Shown here piece by piece: positions 1 to 7,356 of a DNA stretch of 64,000 nt. Source of the DNA: CAIKMD01 sp963740675 (lineage in GTDB: Bacteria; Pseudomonadota; Alphaproteobacteria; ATCC43930; CGMCC-115725); contig CAVUFS010000003.1 of the NCBI GenBank assembly GCA_963740675.1, positions 434,001 through 498,000 on the forward strand, in the 5' to 3' direction. Both the position numbers and the translations under genes were made by a program. How positions within the stretch are numbered: position 1 is the first letter of the stretch; each line of letters begins with the position of its first letter. Below the pieces are notes generated by a model that was given only the letters and a program-made list of their open reading frames with translations, had not been told where the DNA came from and made no database searches.

Positions 1-1
1 C

Positions 2-16
2 CGGCACTTTCTGCCG
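2..16. promoter_or_regulatory. Putative FlbD (ftr-like) operator, left edge
   Basis: This is a perfect 15-bp palindrome, CGGCA-CTTTC-TGCCG. The same CGGCA-N5-TGCCG layout recurs before flgI, fliF and fliK. A half-site (CGGCA followed by an A-run) lies at 23-27. It is about 90 bp upstream of the first gene and may also serve a divergent flagellar operon outside the window. Assignment to FlbD is inferred from the recurrence and the flagellar context. Confidence 0.55.
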
Positions 17-54
17 TGTAACCCGGCAAAAATATCACCAGTCGCAACACAAAA

Positions 55-62
55 TTAACCAT
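55..62 (+). promoter_or_regulatory. TTAACCAT, possible CtrA half-site
   Basis: This octamer is the half-site form described for CtrA in Caulobacter. A second copy at 99-106 abuts the TTG start of the first gene. The same octamer occurs before pseB (29950-29957) and sciP (45036-45043). Eight bases is short, so each single copy is weak evidence. Confidence 0.3.
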
Positions 63-105
63 GCCGGCAGCACTCTCGGGCCGTCACGAGCCTGAGGATT
101 AACCA

Positions 106-333
106 TTGTCCGTCTCCTCCCCTGAGCCTGTTGCCGACGCGATCGTTGCCCGCATCCGCGAGCTCGCCCGCGCCCACGGCACCAATATCCAGACCGATTC
201 CGGGCTCGCGGATTTGCTGGCCTCGCTGAAGATCGGCGATCAGGTGCCGATCGCGCCCTTCGCGGTGGCGGCCGATCTGCTTTTCCACCTCCTCGCCGCC
301 GATCAACGGCCGCGGGCGGAGCTCACGCCATGA
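106..333 (+). CDS. FlhB C-terminal-domain-like small protein (FhlB/FlhX type)
   Basis: A 75-residue cytoplasmic protein resembling only the C-terminal export-switch domain of FlhB. Residues 9-25 form an amphipathic helix (VADAIVARIRELARAHG). A D-S-G-L-A-D-L-L core (31-38) and an I-G-D-Q-V-P turn (43-48) follow, then A-V-A-A-D-L-L, as in stand-alone FlhB-tail proteins. There are no transmembrane segments and no NPTH autocleavage site, as is usual for these proteins. The start is TTG with GAGG eight bases upstream. Its stop overlaps the fliO start in an ATGA, so it heads a fliO-fliP operon. A role tuning flagellar export is inferred from family and position. Confidence 0.6.
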   Translation: MSVSSPEPVADAIVARIRELARAHGTNIQTDSGLADLLASLKIGDQVPIAPFAVAADLLFHLLAADQRPRAELTP

Positions 334-674
334 TGGGAGATATGTACTGGCGCTTCCTCGGCGCGCTTGTCCTCGTTGTCGCTCTGATCTTCGCCCTCGC
401 CTGGGTCGCCAAGCGCCTGGGTTTCGGCGGACGCGTCGCCTCCGCCCGCGGCAAGCGCCGGCTGGGCATTCAGGAAGTCCTCTCCCTCGACAGCAAGCGT
501 CGCCTCGTCCTTTTGAAGCGCGATGGTGTCGAGCACCTCATTCTTCTCGGCCTCAACGACGATGTCGTCGTCGAGACGGGCATCATCCCGCCCGCCGATC
601 AGCCGGCCGATCCTTCGACACGCTCAGGACCGAAGCTGAATTTCGCCACTCTGTTACCGGGGTCACGTCCATGA
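330..674 (+). CDS. fliO: Flagellar biosynthetic protein FliO
   Basis: A 114-residue membrane protein of the FliO/MopB family, which assists assembly of the FliP pore of the flagellar type III export gate. One transmembrane helix lies near residues 5-27 and is followed by a basic stretch (A-K-R-L-G-F-G-G-R). The small cytoplasmic domain (residues 40-85) contains the family-typical L-S-L-D-S-K-R-R-L-V-L-L-K-R-D segment. The start overlaps the upstream stop by four bases and its own stop overlaps fliP by four bases, so the three genes are probably translationally coupled. The short length is normal for alphaproteobacteria. Confidence 0.85.
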   Translation: MMGDMYWRFLGALVLVVALIFALAWVAKRLGFGGRVASARGKRRLGIQEVLSLDSKRRLVLLKRDGVEHLILLGLNDDVVVETGIIPPADQPADPSTRSGPKLNFATLLPGSRP

Positions 675-1420
675 AGTTTTGGTTGCAACGGATTGGCTGG
701 ACGGCGCCCTTCCTCCTTCTCCTTTCCGCCGCGCCGGCGATGGCGCAAAGCCTGACCCTCGATATGGGCGGCGACGGTGGCTCCTCGACCGGCCACATCG
801 TTCAGCTTCTGATGTTGCTGACGGTGCTGAGCCTGGCGCCGGCGATCCTCATCACCGTTACCTCATTCACGCGCATCGTCGTCGTTCTATCCTTCTTGCG
901 CAACGCGCTCGGTACGCAAACCGTCCCGCCCAATATCGTGATGGTGAGCCTGGCGCTCTTCCTCACCGGCTTCGTGATGGCGCCGACGCTACAGAGCTCC
1001 TACGACAACGGCATCGCGCCGCTGATGGCCGACAAGATCACCGAGCAGCAGGCTTTCGATCGTACCGCCGCGCCGATCCATGACTTTATGATGGCCCATG
1101 TGCGCGAGCAGGATCTCGACCTCTTCGCCGGCATGGCCAAAGTCGACGTGAAAGACACGGACGCGAAAGAAATCCCGCTGCGCGTCGTCGTGCCCGCCTT
1201 CATGATCAGCGAGCTGCGCCGGTCTTTCGAGATCGGCTTCCTCTTGTTCCTGCCCTTCCTCATCATCGACATCGTCGTCGCGTCGATCCTGATGTCGATG
1301 GGTATGATGATGCTGCCGCCGGTAACGATCTCGCTACCGTTCAAGCTGATCTTCTTCGTGCTGGTCGACGGCTGGTATCTCGTCGCCGGCAGCCTCGTGC
1401 AAAGCTTCGGCGGGAGCTAA
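671..1420 (+). CDS. fliP: Flagellar export gate protein FliP
   Basis: A 249-residue core subunit of the FliPQR export gate in the basal-body membrane ring. It has a cleavable signal peptide ending at A-M-A (about residue 25). The first membrane block contains the conserved T-S-F-T-R-I-V-V-V-L-S-F-L-R-N-A-L-G-T, and a second pair of membrane segments near the C-terminus contains the M-M-M-L-P-P-V motif. Length and order match full-length FliP. fliQ, fliR and flhB are not in the window. The cluster stops here: a palindromic repeat and unrelated minus-strand genes follow. Confidence 0.97.
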   Translation: MKFWLQRIGWTAPFLLLLSAAPAMAQSLTLDMGGDGGSSTGHIVQLLMLLTVLSLAPAILITVTSFTRIVVVLSFLRNALGTQTVPPNIVMVSLALFLTGFVMAPTLQSSYDNGIAPLMADKITEQQAFDRTAAPIHDFMMAHVREQDLDLFAGMAKVDVKDTDAKEIPLRVVVPAFMISELRRSFEIGFLLFLPFLIIDIVVASILMSMGMMMLPPVTISLPFKLIFFVLVDGWYLVAGSLVQSFGGS

Positions 1421-1434
1421 TCGCCCAATCCGTT

Positions 1435-1516
1435 CGTCATTGCGAGCGAAGCGAAGCAATCCAGGGCAATACGTGATTCTCTGGATTGCTTCGTCGCTGC
1501 GCTCCTCGCAATGACG
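1435..1516. repeat. Intergenic palindromic repeat, family A (GTCATTGCGAGCGAAGCGAAGCAATCCAG type)
   Basis: Two arms, CGTCATTGCGAGCGAAGCGA and its mirrored partner ending CTCGCAATGACG, flank a short AT-rich centre. A second copy is at 4693-4774. It sits between the convergent ends of fliP and a solute-binding-protein gene and may also act as a bidirectional terminator. This repeat type is widespread in intergenic DNA of soil alphaproteobacteria. Confidence 0.85.
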
Positions 1517-1528
1517 AATGAGTGTGTC

Positions 1529-2623
1529 TTATTGCTTCGTCACCAGCTTGATCAGTTTGCCAAGATCGTCTTCGGCGCCGGGATGCGAGGCGTACCAATC
1601 CGTCGTCACGTCGATGAACTTCGCGCCCTCTTTCTCGTAGTTGGCGATTTGCTGATGCGTCGGTGTTTCCGGATAAGTATCGAGTTCGGTGCCGAAATTG
1701 TCATGCAAGATCTTCGACTGGCCTTCGGGTGACGAGGCGTAGAGCGCGAAGAGGATCGCGGCGTTGGGATGTGCCGCATTGGTCGGCACACCAACATAGT
1801 CGAAACGTCGGCTCGCCACGTCCAGCATCACGACCTCGCCGAGGGCGCCGCCGTATTTCGCCAGGTGCGCCTCCGAGCCGGAGCAAGACAACGCTAGTGC
1901 CGGAATCTCGCCCGACGCGATACGATCGACCCCCGCGCAAGCCACGAGACCGCCGACATTCTGCGCGAGCTGCTTGATGAATTGCTCGGTCTTGTCGTAG
2001 CCCCAGACGTCCTTGGTGACGAGAACGTCGAAACCGGCGAGATAGGGGGTCGTATAGAGCTTGCCCTTGTATTCGGGCTTCAGCAGGTCCTCGATCGTAT
2101 GCGCCTCGCCGAATTGCGGCGCGACCTTCTTGTTGTAGAGGATGCCGGGCAGCTTGGTGACGATGCGTAACGCGCGGCCGTCGGCCTCAGCGATCTCCGG
2201 TGTGATGCGGCTGGGGTAAAGCTCGGTCCAGGGAATTTTGCGGAACAGGCCCTTCGAGAGCTGCGGCGTCAACTCGATCGCGGTGCCGTTATAGAGATCG
2301 GTCGATGCCGGCTGGCCCGCCTGCATCTCAGTCAGGAGCTTCGCCGCCATCGGCGCGAAAGACGGGCCCGGAAAATAGGTGATGTCGATATCGACGCCGA
2401 ATTCCTTCTTGATGCCGGCCGCGCCGATCCGTGCGCCATCGGGACCGCCGAGGATGTTCGCGGCGTAAGAGACCGTCAGCTTGCCCTCTTGTTTCGCGCC
2501 GTCGATGACCTTTTGCAGCGCCGGATTGAGCGGAATATCACCGGCATGTGCGAACGACCCCGTCCCCAGCTGAGCGGCAGCAAACAGCACAGCCGCGACG
2601 ACCGGCATTCCCCGAAACTTCAT
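1529..2623 (-). CDS. Periplasmic solute-binding protein, iron(III)/family 1 type
   Basis: A 364-residue ABC-type extracellular solute-binding protein. A signal peptide (MKFRGMPVVAAVLFAAAQ) ends near F-A-H-A, about residue 26. The mature N-terminus has the L-Q-K-V-I-D-G-A-K-Q-E-G-K-L-T-V-S-Y pattern of the Fe(III)/thiamine-type binding-protein family. I chose the start at 2623 rather than the longer open frame to 2716, because GGGAGGAAG lies just upstream and it gives a proper signal peptide. No permease or ATPase gene is adjacent, so it is an orphan binding protein; the ligand cannot be told from sequence. Confidence 0.75.
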   Translation of the reverse strand: MKFRGMPVVAAVLFAAAQLGTGSFAHAGDIPLNPALQKVIDGAKQEGKLTVSYAANILGGPDGARIGAAGIKKEFGVDIDITYFPGPSFAPMAAKLLTEMQAGQPASTDLYNGTAIELTPQLSKGLFRKIPWTELYPSRITPEIAEADGRALRIVTKLPGILYNKKVAPQFGEAHTIEDLLKPEYKGKLYTTPYLAGFDVLVTKDVWGYDKTEQFIKQLAQNVGGLVACAGVDRIASGEIPALALSCSGSEAHLAKYGGALGEVVMLDVASRRFDYVGVPTNAAHPNAAILFALYASSPEGQSKILHDNFGTELDTYPETPTHQQIANYEKEGAKFIDVTTDWYASHPGAEDDLGKLIKLVTKQ

Positions 2624-2757
2624 ACTTCCCTCCCTGTATCGCTTTTGCCGCTTAGTGTATCGCCGAATGGCAGACGCGCTAGCGGAAAGCGCGGCTTGCG
2701 CGATCTGAAATGGCACGCCTTGCGTGTGGGGGTGCTTTCTGCCTCAATTGTGGAACC

Positions 2758-3687
2758 ATGATTCTGCTGATGACCCCGATTTTTGCGCCCGCGCCTATTT
2801 GGCGCGATTGTTTTGCTCGCGAGATGCCCGAGCTCGAGGTGCGCTTCTGGCCCGAGGCCGGCGACCGCTCTCAGGTCGACGTTGTGGCCTGCGGCCGCAT
2901 GCCCGACAATGCGCTGCGCTCGCTGTCCAATCTCAAACTGATCGTCTCATTGTTCGCGGGACAGGATTTGTTCCTCAGCGACAAGACCATCCCGGACAAC
3001 GTGCCCGTGGTGCGCGCCGCCAATCACGCGGGCGACCAGATGATGACCGAGACCGTGATCCTGCACGTGCTGCGTCATCACCGGCAGATCCCGGAACTCC
3101 TGATCGCGCAACAAAAGAGCGAGTGGGCTTCACCCAAGCGCCTGAAGACGCGTGATCGCAAAGTCGGCATCATGGGGCTGGGGCCGATCGGCGTCGCCGC
3201 GGCCAAAGCGGTGCGCGATCTCGGCTTTCAGACCGCGGCCTGGGTGCGGCGTCCACGTCAGCTCGAAGGCGTCGAAGTGTTTCATGGGAACGATCAGCTT
3301 GCGGCGTTCCTCGGCCGCAGCGATATCGTCGTGAACCTCTTGCCGAATACGCCCGCGACCGAAGACATTCTCGGCGCCAAGAATTTCGCGCTGATGCCGA
3401 AAAGCGCGTCGGTAATCAATCTCGGCCGCGGCCAGCAAATCGTCGATGCCGATCTCATCGCCGCACTCGACAGCGGACAACTCGCCGGCGCCACGCTCGA
3501 CGTGTTCCGCGAAGAGCCGCTGCCGAAAGAGCATCCGTTCTGGCAGCATCCACGCGTCACGGTCCTGCCCCACGCCTCGCGCGGCCAATTCCCGGCCGAT
3601 ATCGCACCGATCATCTGCGCCCATCTTCGCCGCTTACAGCGCGGCGAGAAAATGACGGATATCGTCGATGTGAAGGCGGGGTATTAG
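2758..3687 (+). CDS. D-2-hydroxyacid dehydrogenase (glyoxylate/hydroxypyruvate reductase A-like)
   Basis: A 309-residue cytoplasmic NAD(P)-dependent dehydrogenase of the D-isomer 2-hydroxyacid family. The nucleotide-binding motif G-L-G-P-I-G lies near residues 140-145. The expected catalytic residues are visible: Arg in N-L-G-R-G (about 224), Glu in D-V-F-R-E-E-P (about 252-253) and His in V-L-P-H-A-S (about 272). The arrangement is closest to GhrA-type enzymes, which reduce glyoxylate or hydroxypyruvate. I start at 2758, where the fold begins; the frame opens 48 bases earlier but that extension is Cys-rich and unlike the family. Substrate is inferred only. Confidence 0.75.
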   Translation: MILLMTPIFAPAPIWRDCFAREMPELEVRFWPEAGDRSQVDVVACGRMPDNALRSLSNLKLIVSLFAGQDLFLSDKTIPDNVPVVRAANHAGDQMMTETVILHVLRHHRQIPELLIAQQKSEWASPKRLKTRDRKVGIMGLGPIGVAAAKAVRDLGFQTAAWVRRPRQLEGVEVFHGNDQLAAFLGRSDIVVNLLPNTPATEDILGAKNFALMPKSASVINLGRGQQIVDADLIAALDSGQLAGATLDVFREEPLPKEHPFWQHPRVTVLPHASRGQFPADIAPIICAHLRRLQRGEKMTDIVDVKAGY

Positions 3688-3699
3688 CGCGCGTTTTTT

Positions 3700-3767
3700 C
3701 GTCGTCTTCCCCGCGAAAGCGGGGATCCAGGGATACCACTGGATTCCCGCTTTCGCGGGAATGACGA
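3700..3767. repeat. Intergenic palindromic repeat, family B (CCCGCGAAAGCGGGAATCCAG type)
   Basis: Two inverted copies of a C-C-C-G-C-G-A-A-A-G-C-G-G-G hairpin core face each other around GGATCCAGGGATACCACTGG. It lies between two co-directional genes, 12 bases after a stop codon. It is a common mobile-like intergenic repeat in proteobacteria and is unrelated in sequence to families A, C and D. Confidence 0.8.
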
Positions 3768-3818
3768 TGGAGCTAAGAATCGGGCATTAAGCCATTCAAA
3801 GGCCCCTCAGGAGGAACT

Positions 3819-4688
3819 ATGGATACCCATCTCGCCACGATGTCCGCGGATAAATACGTCACGATCGACGGGCTGAAGATCCGCTATCTCGAGGAAGGCT
3901 CGGGCACGCCGGTGGTGTTCATGCATGGCGCGTCACTCGGCTCGTCGGCCGATGTATTCCGCCGCAATCTTCCGAATTTCGCCAAGGCCGGTTTCCGCGC
4001 CATCGCGTTCGACTTCCCGGGTTATGGCTTGAGCGAGGTCGGCGACGATCTCTCCCTCGCCTATCAGACCAACACCGCGCCGAAACTCATCGACGCGCTC
4101 GGTCTGGGCAAGGTCGCACTCGTCGCGCATTCGCGCTCGGGCGGCCAGGCCGTGCAGCTCGCCGGCAAGGAGCCGGCGCGCTATTCGAGCCTCACGGTGC
4201 TCGGCACCGGCACGCTGATCCCACCGCTGCCCGCGGATATCGAGGGCCGCTACAGCCAAGTAGCAGCAAAGGTCGATCGCAAGATGGCCGAGAGCGAGCC
4301 GAAGCCCGAAGATACCGAAAAGCTCATGAAGGCCGATCTCTTCCACACCGAGCTGGTCACCCCGGAAGAGCTCGCGCTGCGCCACAGCCGCAGCATCGGC
4401 CGCAACTTCGAGGTCTTCACCAAGCGCGCGCGTTCGGAAGAAGGCGCCGGCGGCAGCGGTGCGACGCCAGCCGTGCCGCAATGGCAACGCATGCTCGACC
4501 TCAAGATCCCGGTGTTGCTGATCTATGGCCGCGAGGATCGCGCCCATGCCGGCGAACGCGCCGAGCTCTTTAAGAAGAGCCACCCGCAGGTTAATCTCCA
4601 CATCATGGAAGGCTGCAAGCACATGGTGCCGTGGGATAAGGAACAGGACGTCTATCGGTTGGCGATTCCGTTTATTAAGGGCGCCTAA
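3819..4688 (+). CDS. Alpha/beta hydrolase
   Basis: A 289-residue cytoplasmic alpha/beta-hydrolase. The oxyanion-loop signature V-V-F-M-H-G-A-S is near residue 31-38. The nucleophile elbow reads A-H-S-R-S-G-G (Ser about 105) in place of the usual G-H-S-x-G-G. An acidic residue in Y-G-R-E-D-R (about 240) and His in G-C-K-H-M-V (about 268) complete the triad. AGGAGGAACT upstream of the ATG is a strong ribosome site. The next gene is a VOC protein, so both may belong to a small aromatic or xenobiotic catabolic unit. Substrate unknown. Confidence 0.8.
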   Translation: MDTHLATMSADKYVTIDGLKIRYLEEGSGTPVVFMHGASLGSSADVFRRNLPNFAKAGFRAIAFDFPGYGLSEVGDDLSLAYQTNTAPKLIDALGLGKVALVAHSRSGGQAVQLAGKEPARYSSLTVLGTGTLIPPLPADIEGRYSQVAAKVDRKMAESEPKPEDTEKLMKADLFHTELVTPEELALRHSRSIGRNFEVFTKRARSEEGAGGSGATPAVPQWQRMLDLKIPVLLIYGREDRAHAGERAELFKKSHPQVNLHIMEGCKHMVPWDKEQDVYRLAIPFIKGA

Positions 4689-4692
4689 ATCT

Positions 4693-4774
4693 CGTCATTG
4701 CGGGCGAAGCGAAGCAATCCAGCATCTCACATGATGCCCTGGATTGCTTCGTCGCTTCGCTCCTCGCAATGACG
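4693..4774. repeat. Intergenic palindromic repeat, family A, second copy
   Basis: Same outer arms as the copy at 1435-1516 (GTCATTGCG..., ...CGCAATGACG) with a different centre. It fills nearly all of the gap between the hydrolase and VOC genes, close to the ribosome site of the latter. Confidence 0.85.
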
Positions 4775-4806
4775 CAAAAAGAAATTTAAAAGGGACGGAG
4801 ACACAC

Positions 4807-5205
4807 ATGGCAAAGATCAGGCATCTCGCTTTCTTCGCGGACAGCCCGGAAGAGATGGCGAAGTTCTACGTCAACGCCTTCGGCTTCGAGATCACCGGCC
4901 GCGGCAAGGCGTCCGTCTGGCTCACCGACGGTTATCTCGACATCGCGCTCTTGAAGCGCGCCGACAACATGCATGTGCATACCGGCCTCAATCATTTCGG
5001 CATCACCCTCGATGCCAACGAGCAGCCGGGCGTCTATGAGCGGCTCGAGAAGATGGGCCACACACCCTTCAAGCCGCCGAGCGATCGCTCTTACGTCGAG
5101 GATTATTGCATGGATGTCGAGCGCAACAAGTTCGACCTCTCGACCTCGGGCGTGAAGGCCGACAAGAGCCAGAAGATGGTCTTCAAGGAGCCGTCGAAAG
5201 TCTGA
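4807..5205 (+). CDS. VOC-superfamily (glyoxalase/dioxygenase-fold) protein
   Basis: A 132-residue single-module vicinal-oxygen-chelate protein. It begins I-R-H-L-A-F-F-A-D-S-P and continues with F-Y-V-N-A-F-G-F-E, the usual first beta-alpha pattern. H-F-G-I-T-L and a C-terminal Y-C-M-D-V-E-R-N-K-F-D-L segment follow; these are normal metal-ligand positions for the fold. I chose the ATG at 4807 because GGGACGGAG precedes it and the longer frame runs back into the repeat. Such proteins act as dimers in ring cleavage, lyase or resistance reactions; the specific reaction cannot be assigned. Confidence 0.75.
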   Translation: MAKIRHLAFFADSPEEMAKFYVNAFGFEITGRGKASVWLTDGYLDIALLKRADNMHVHTGLNHFGITLDANEQPGVYERLEKMGHTPFKPPSDRSYVEDYCMDVERNKFDLSTSGVKADKSQKMVFKEPSKV

Positions 5206-5263
5206 TCCGCTTCTTGCGAGGCTTGGGGATGGCGCCTCGTCCCCTCGCCTATTATCTCGGCAT

Positions 5264-5374
5264 ATGCGGTTTTTGATCTATTTCTCGATGATCTTCTGGC
5301 TCGCGCTGACAGTTGTCAGCACGACCGATATCGGCGCGACGGCAAGGCTCTTCGCCAAAATTCATCTCGGCTAA
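5264..5374 (+). CDS. Possible 36-residue hydrophobic peptide
   Basis: A short open frame from ATG to TAA beginning M-R-F-L-I-Y-F-S-M-I-F-W-L-A-L-T-V-V, which would make one membrane helix or a signal sequence. It lies in the 246-base gap between the VOC gene and the next binding-protein gene. There is no clear ribosome site (the preceding bases are pyrimidine-rich), so it may not be expressed. Nothing else was recognised in this gap. Confidence 0.25.
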   Translation: MRFLIYFSMIFWLALTVVSTTDIGATARLFAKIHLG

Positions 5375-5451
5375 GCCTCTGCCTCGACCCGTTTCGTCGG
5401 GTTCGCTAGATTGCCCGCGCATCTTCAATAAGAAGCGTGGGAGGGAAGCGG

Positions 5452-6456
5452 ATGCGGTCGAAATTTGTCTGGGGGATGGCGATCGCTGCGGCGCTCGCAT
5501 GGCTGACGCCGCGCGCCGACGCCGAGGCCATCAAAATCGGCTCCACCAAAATCGCATCCGGCGGCCCGATCTTCATCGCGATCGATAAAGGCTATTTCAA
5601 AGAGGAAGGCCTCGACGCGGAGATGGTGTTCTTCGCCGCCTCGCTGCCGGTCGCCGTCGCGACGGTCTCGGGCGATATCGATTTCGGCTCGGCTGGTCTC
5701 ACCGCCGCGCTCTATCAACTCGGCGGTCAAGGCCAGCTCCGCATCATCGCCGCCAATGCGCGCGACGCCGCCGGTTTTCCGCTCTACGCGTTCATCGTAT
5801 CGAACAAAGCCTATGAGGGCGGCCTCAAATCCTACAAGGATGTCGCCGGCAAGTCGGTCGCGCTCGGCGAAGTCGGCGCGCCGGCGCATTACACGCTGTC
5901 GCTGGTCACCGCCAAATACGGCGTCGATCTGAAGACCGTGCGGGTGTTGCCGATGCAGGCGATCGTCAATGTGATGTCGGCGGTCACCGGCGCCCAGGCG
6001 GATGGCGGCGTGACGCCTGCCTCTGCCGCACTGCCCGCTATCCAGAAAGGCGACGTGAAGCTTCTCGGCTATCCCGGCGACGAGGTGCCGACACAGGGCG
6101 GCGCCATGATCATCACCACCAAGACCGCCGACGAACGCAGCGATCTGGTGCAACGCTATCTGCGCGGGCTGCACAAAGGCACACGCGCCTATCACGACGC
6201 TTTTATCGGACCCGACGAGAAACCACGCATGGGTCCGACAGCGCCCGAGATGCTCGCGATCATCGCAAAATACACCCAGCAGCCGGTCGCCCAGATCGAA
6301 CACGCCCTCGCCTATGTCGATGCCGATGCACGGCTCGACGTGAAGGACGTGCTGCGCCAGATCGCCTGGTACAAATCCGAAGGGATGATCAAGGGCGAGG
6401 TCGATGGCGACAAGATCATCGACAAACGCTACGTCGTGCCGCTGCCGGAGAAGTGA
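5452..6456 (+). CDS. ABC-type substrate-binding protein, NMT1/SsuA-like
   Basis: A 334-residue periplasmic binding protein. The signal peptide MRSKFVWGMAIAAALAWL ends near R-A-D-A (about residue 24). The mature start (I-K-I-G-S-T-K-I-A-S-G-G-P-I-F-I-A) and the I-D-K-G-Y-F-K-E-E-G-L pattern are typical of NMT1/THI5/SsuA-type nitrate, sulfonate or pyrimidine-precursor binding proteins. The start at 5452 has GGGAGGGAAG eight bases upstream; an in-frame GTG fifteen bases earlier is less likely. No permease or ATPase partner is adjacent. Ligand unknown. Confidence 0.75.
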   Translation: MRSKFVWGMAIAAALAWLTPRADAEAIKIGSTKIASGGPIFIAIDKGYFKEEGLDAEMVFFAASLPVAVATVSGDIDFGSAGLTAALYQLGGQGQLRIIAANARDAAGFPLYAFIVSNKAYEGGLKSYKDVAGKSVALGEVGAPAHYTLSLVTAKYGVDLKTVRVLPMQAIVNVMSAVTGAQADGGVTPASAALPAIQKGDVKLLGYPGDEVPTQGGAMIITTKTADERSDLVQRYLRGLHKGTRAYHDAFIGPDEKPRMGPTAPEMLAIIAKYTQQPVAQIEHALAYVDADARLDVKDVLRQIAWYKSEGMIKGEVDGDKIIDKRYVVPLPEK

Positions 6457-7224
6457 TCAGAAGGTCCTTGTCATGATCAGCTTAAGAACGAGGCCATCGG
6501 AGCCGGCGGTGAAGCCATGGCCGATACCGAATTCGACATCGACCGGCTCGCCGCTGTAATCGACCACCGCAAAGAGCATCTGCTGCTGGTCGCGCAAGCC
6601 GACGAGATCGCGAAACTGGCCGTAATCGGCATAATGCTCGAGCGCGATCGCCCAGGCTTTGGAGAAATTGTAATCGAGCCGCGCCGCCGGCGCGAAGTCG
6701 AGCGAGCCGACGCCGTTCCAGCTATTGTCGATGATCGGATTGAAAATTAGATCGACCGGGCCGAAGCGTGCGCCGATGATCGGGCGAATCTCGTTGCTAT
6801 AGCGCGTCGGTTCCCAATGCCGCGCGTTGTAGCTGAATTCGAAATTGATCGCGTAGAAGAATTGACGTTCGGCGACATGCGGTTCGGCGAAGAGGAGGCG
6901 TATCTTGCCGCCGTTGATCAGCGGCCGGCCTTCGCGCGTGATCGAGTAGAGCGGCAGATAAAGCCCGGCCTCGAACCATTCGGTCACGCCATAGGCCCAT
7001 TCGGCAACGCCGTTATAGGAACCTTGCGGCACAATCCCGCCCGGGAATTCCGCTTCCTTGCGGCCGATAGGCGTGTAGTTGTTGTGGAGCGTGAGGCTCC
7101 CCTGCCCGACTTCGTCGATCTCGCCGTTATAGACCTGGATCTCGTCGGTCTGGCCAAATGCCGACTGCCCGAGCAGCGTCGGCACGATGACTACGAAGGC
7201 GATCACGAGCCTCCGCCACAACAT
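6457..7224 (-). CDS. Secreted protein, probable outer-membrane beta-barrel
   Basis: A 255-residue protein with a signal peptide ending near S-A-F-G-Q (about residue 25). The rest alternates aromatic and polar residues in short strands (for example A-E-W-A-Y-G-V-T-E-W-F-E-A-G-L-Y-L-P-L-Y) and ends in Phe (M-T-R-T-F), a usual C-terminal signature of outer-membrane barrels. I do not recognise the family. Its stop codon abuts the stop of the convergent binding-protein gene with no gap. Transport or structural role is unknown. Confidence 0.55.
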   Translation of the reverse strand: MLWRRLVIAFVVIVPTLLGQSAFGQTDEIQVYNGEIDEVGQGSLTLHNNYTPIGRKEAEFPGGIVPQGSYNGVAEWAYGVTEWFEAGLYLPLYSITREGRPLINGGKIRLLFAEPHVAERQFFYAINFEFSYNARHWEPTRYSNEIRPIIGARFGPVDLIFNPIIDNSWNGVGSLDFAPAARLDYNFSKAWAIALEHYADYGQFRDLVGLRDQQQMLFAVVDYSGEPVDVEFGIGHGFTAGSDGLVLKLIMTRTF

Positions 7225-7356
7225 CCTGAGCCCTCCCCGACATTCTCCTGATCGTTACGACCGGACTCGCCCCGACCGTACACGAATAGTCACGACGTGG
7301 ATGCCTGAACAAATCTGGGCATGACGTTAATAGCAGATCGGGAAGGAGGTGTGACG

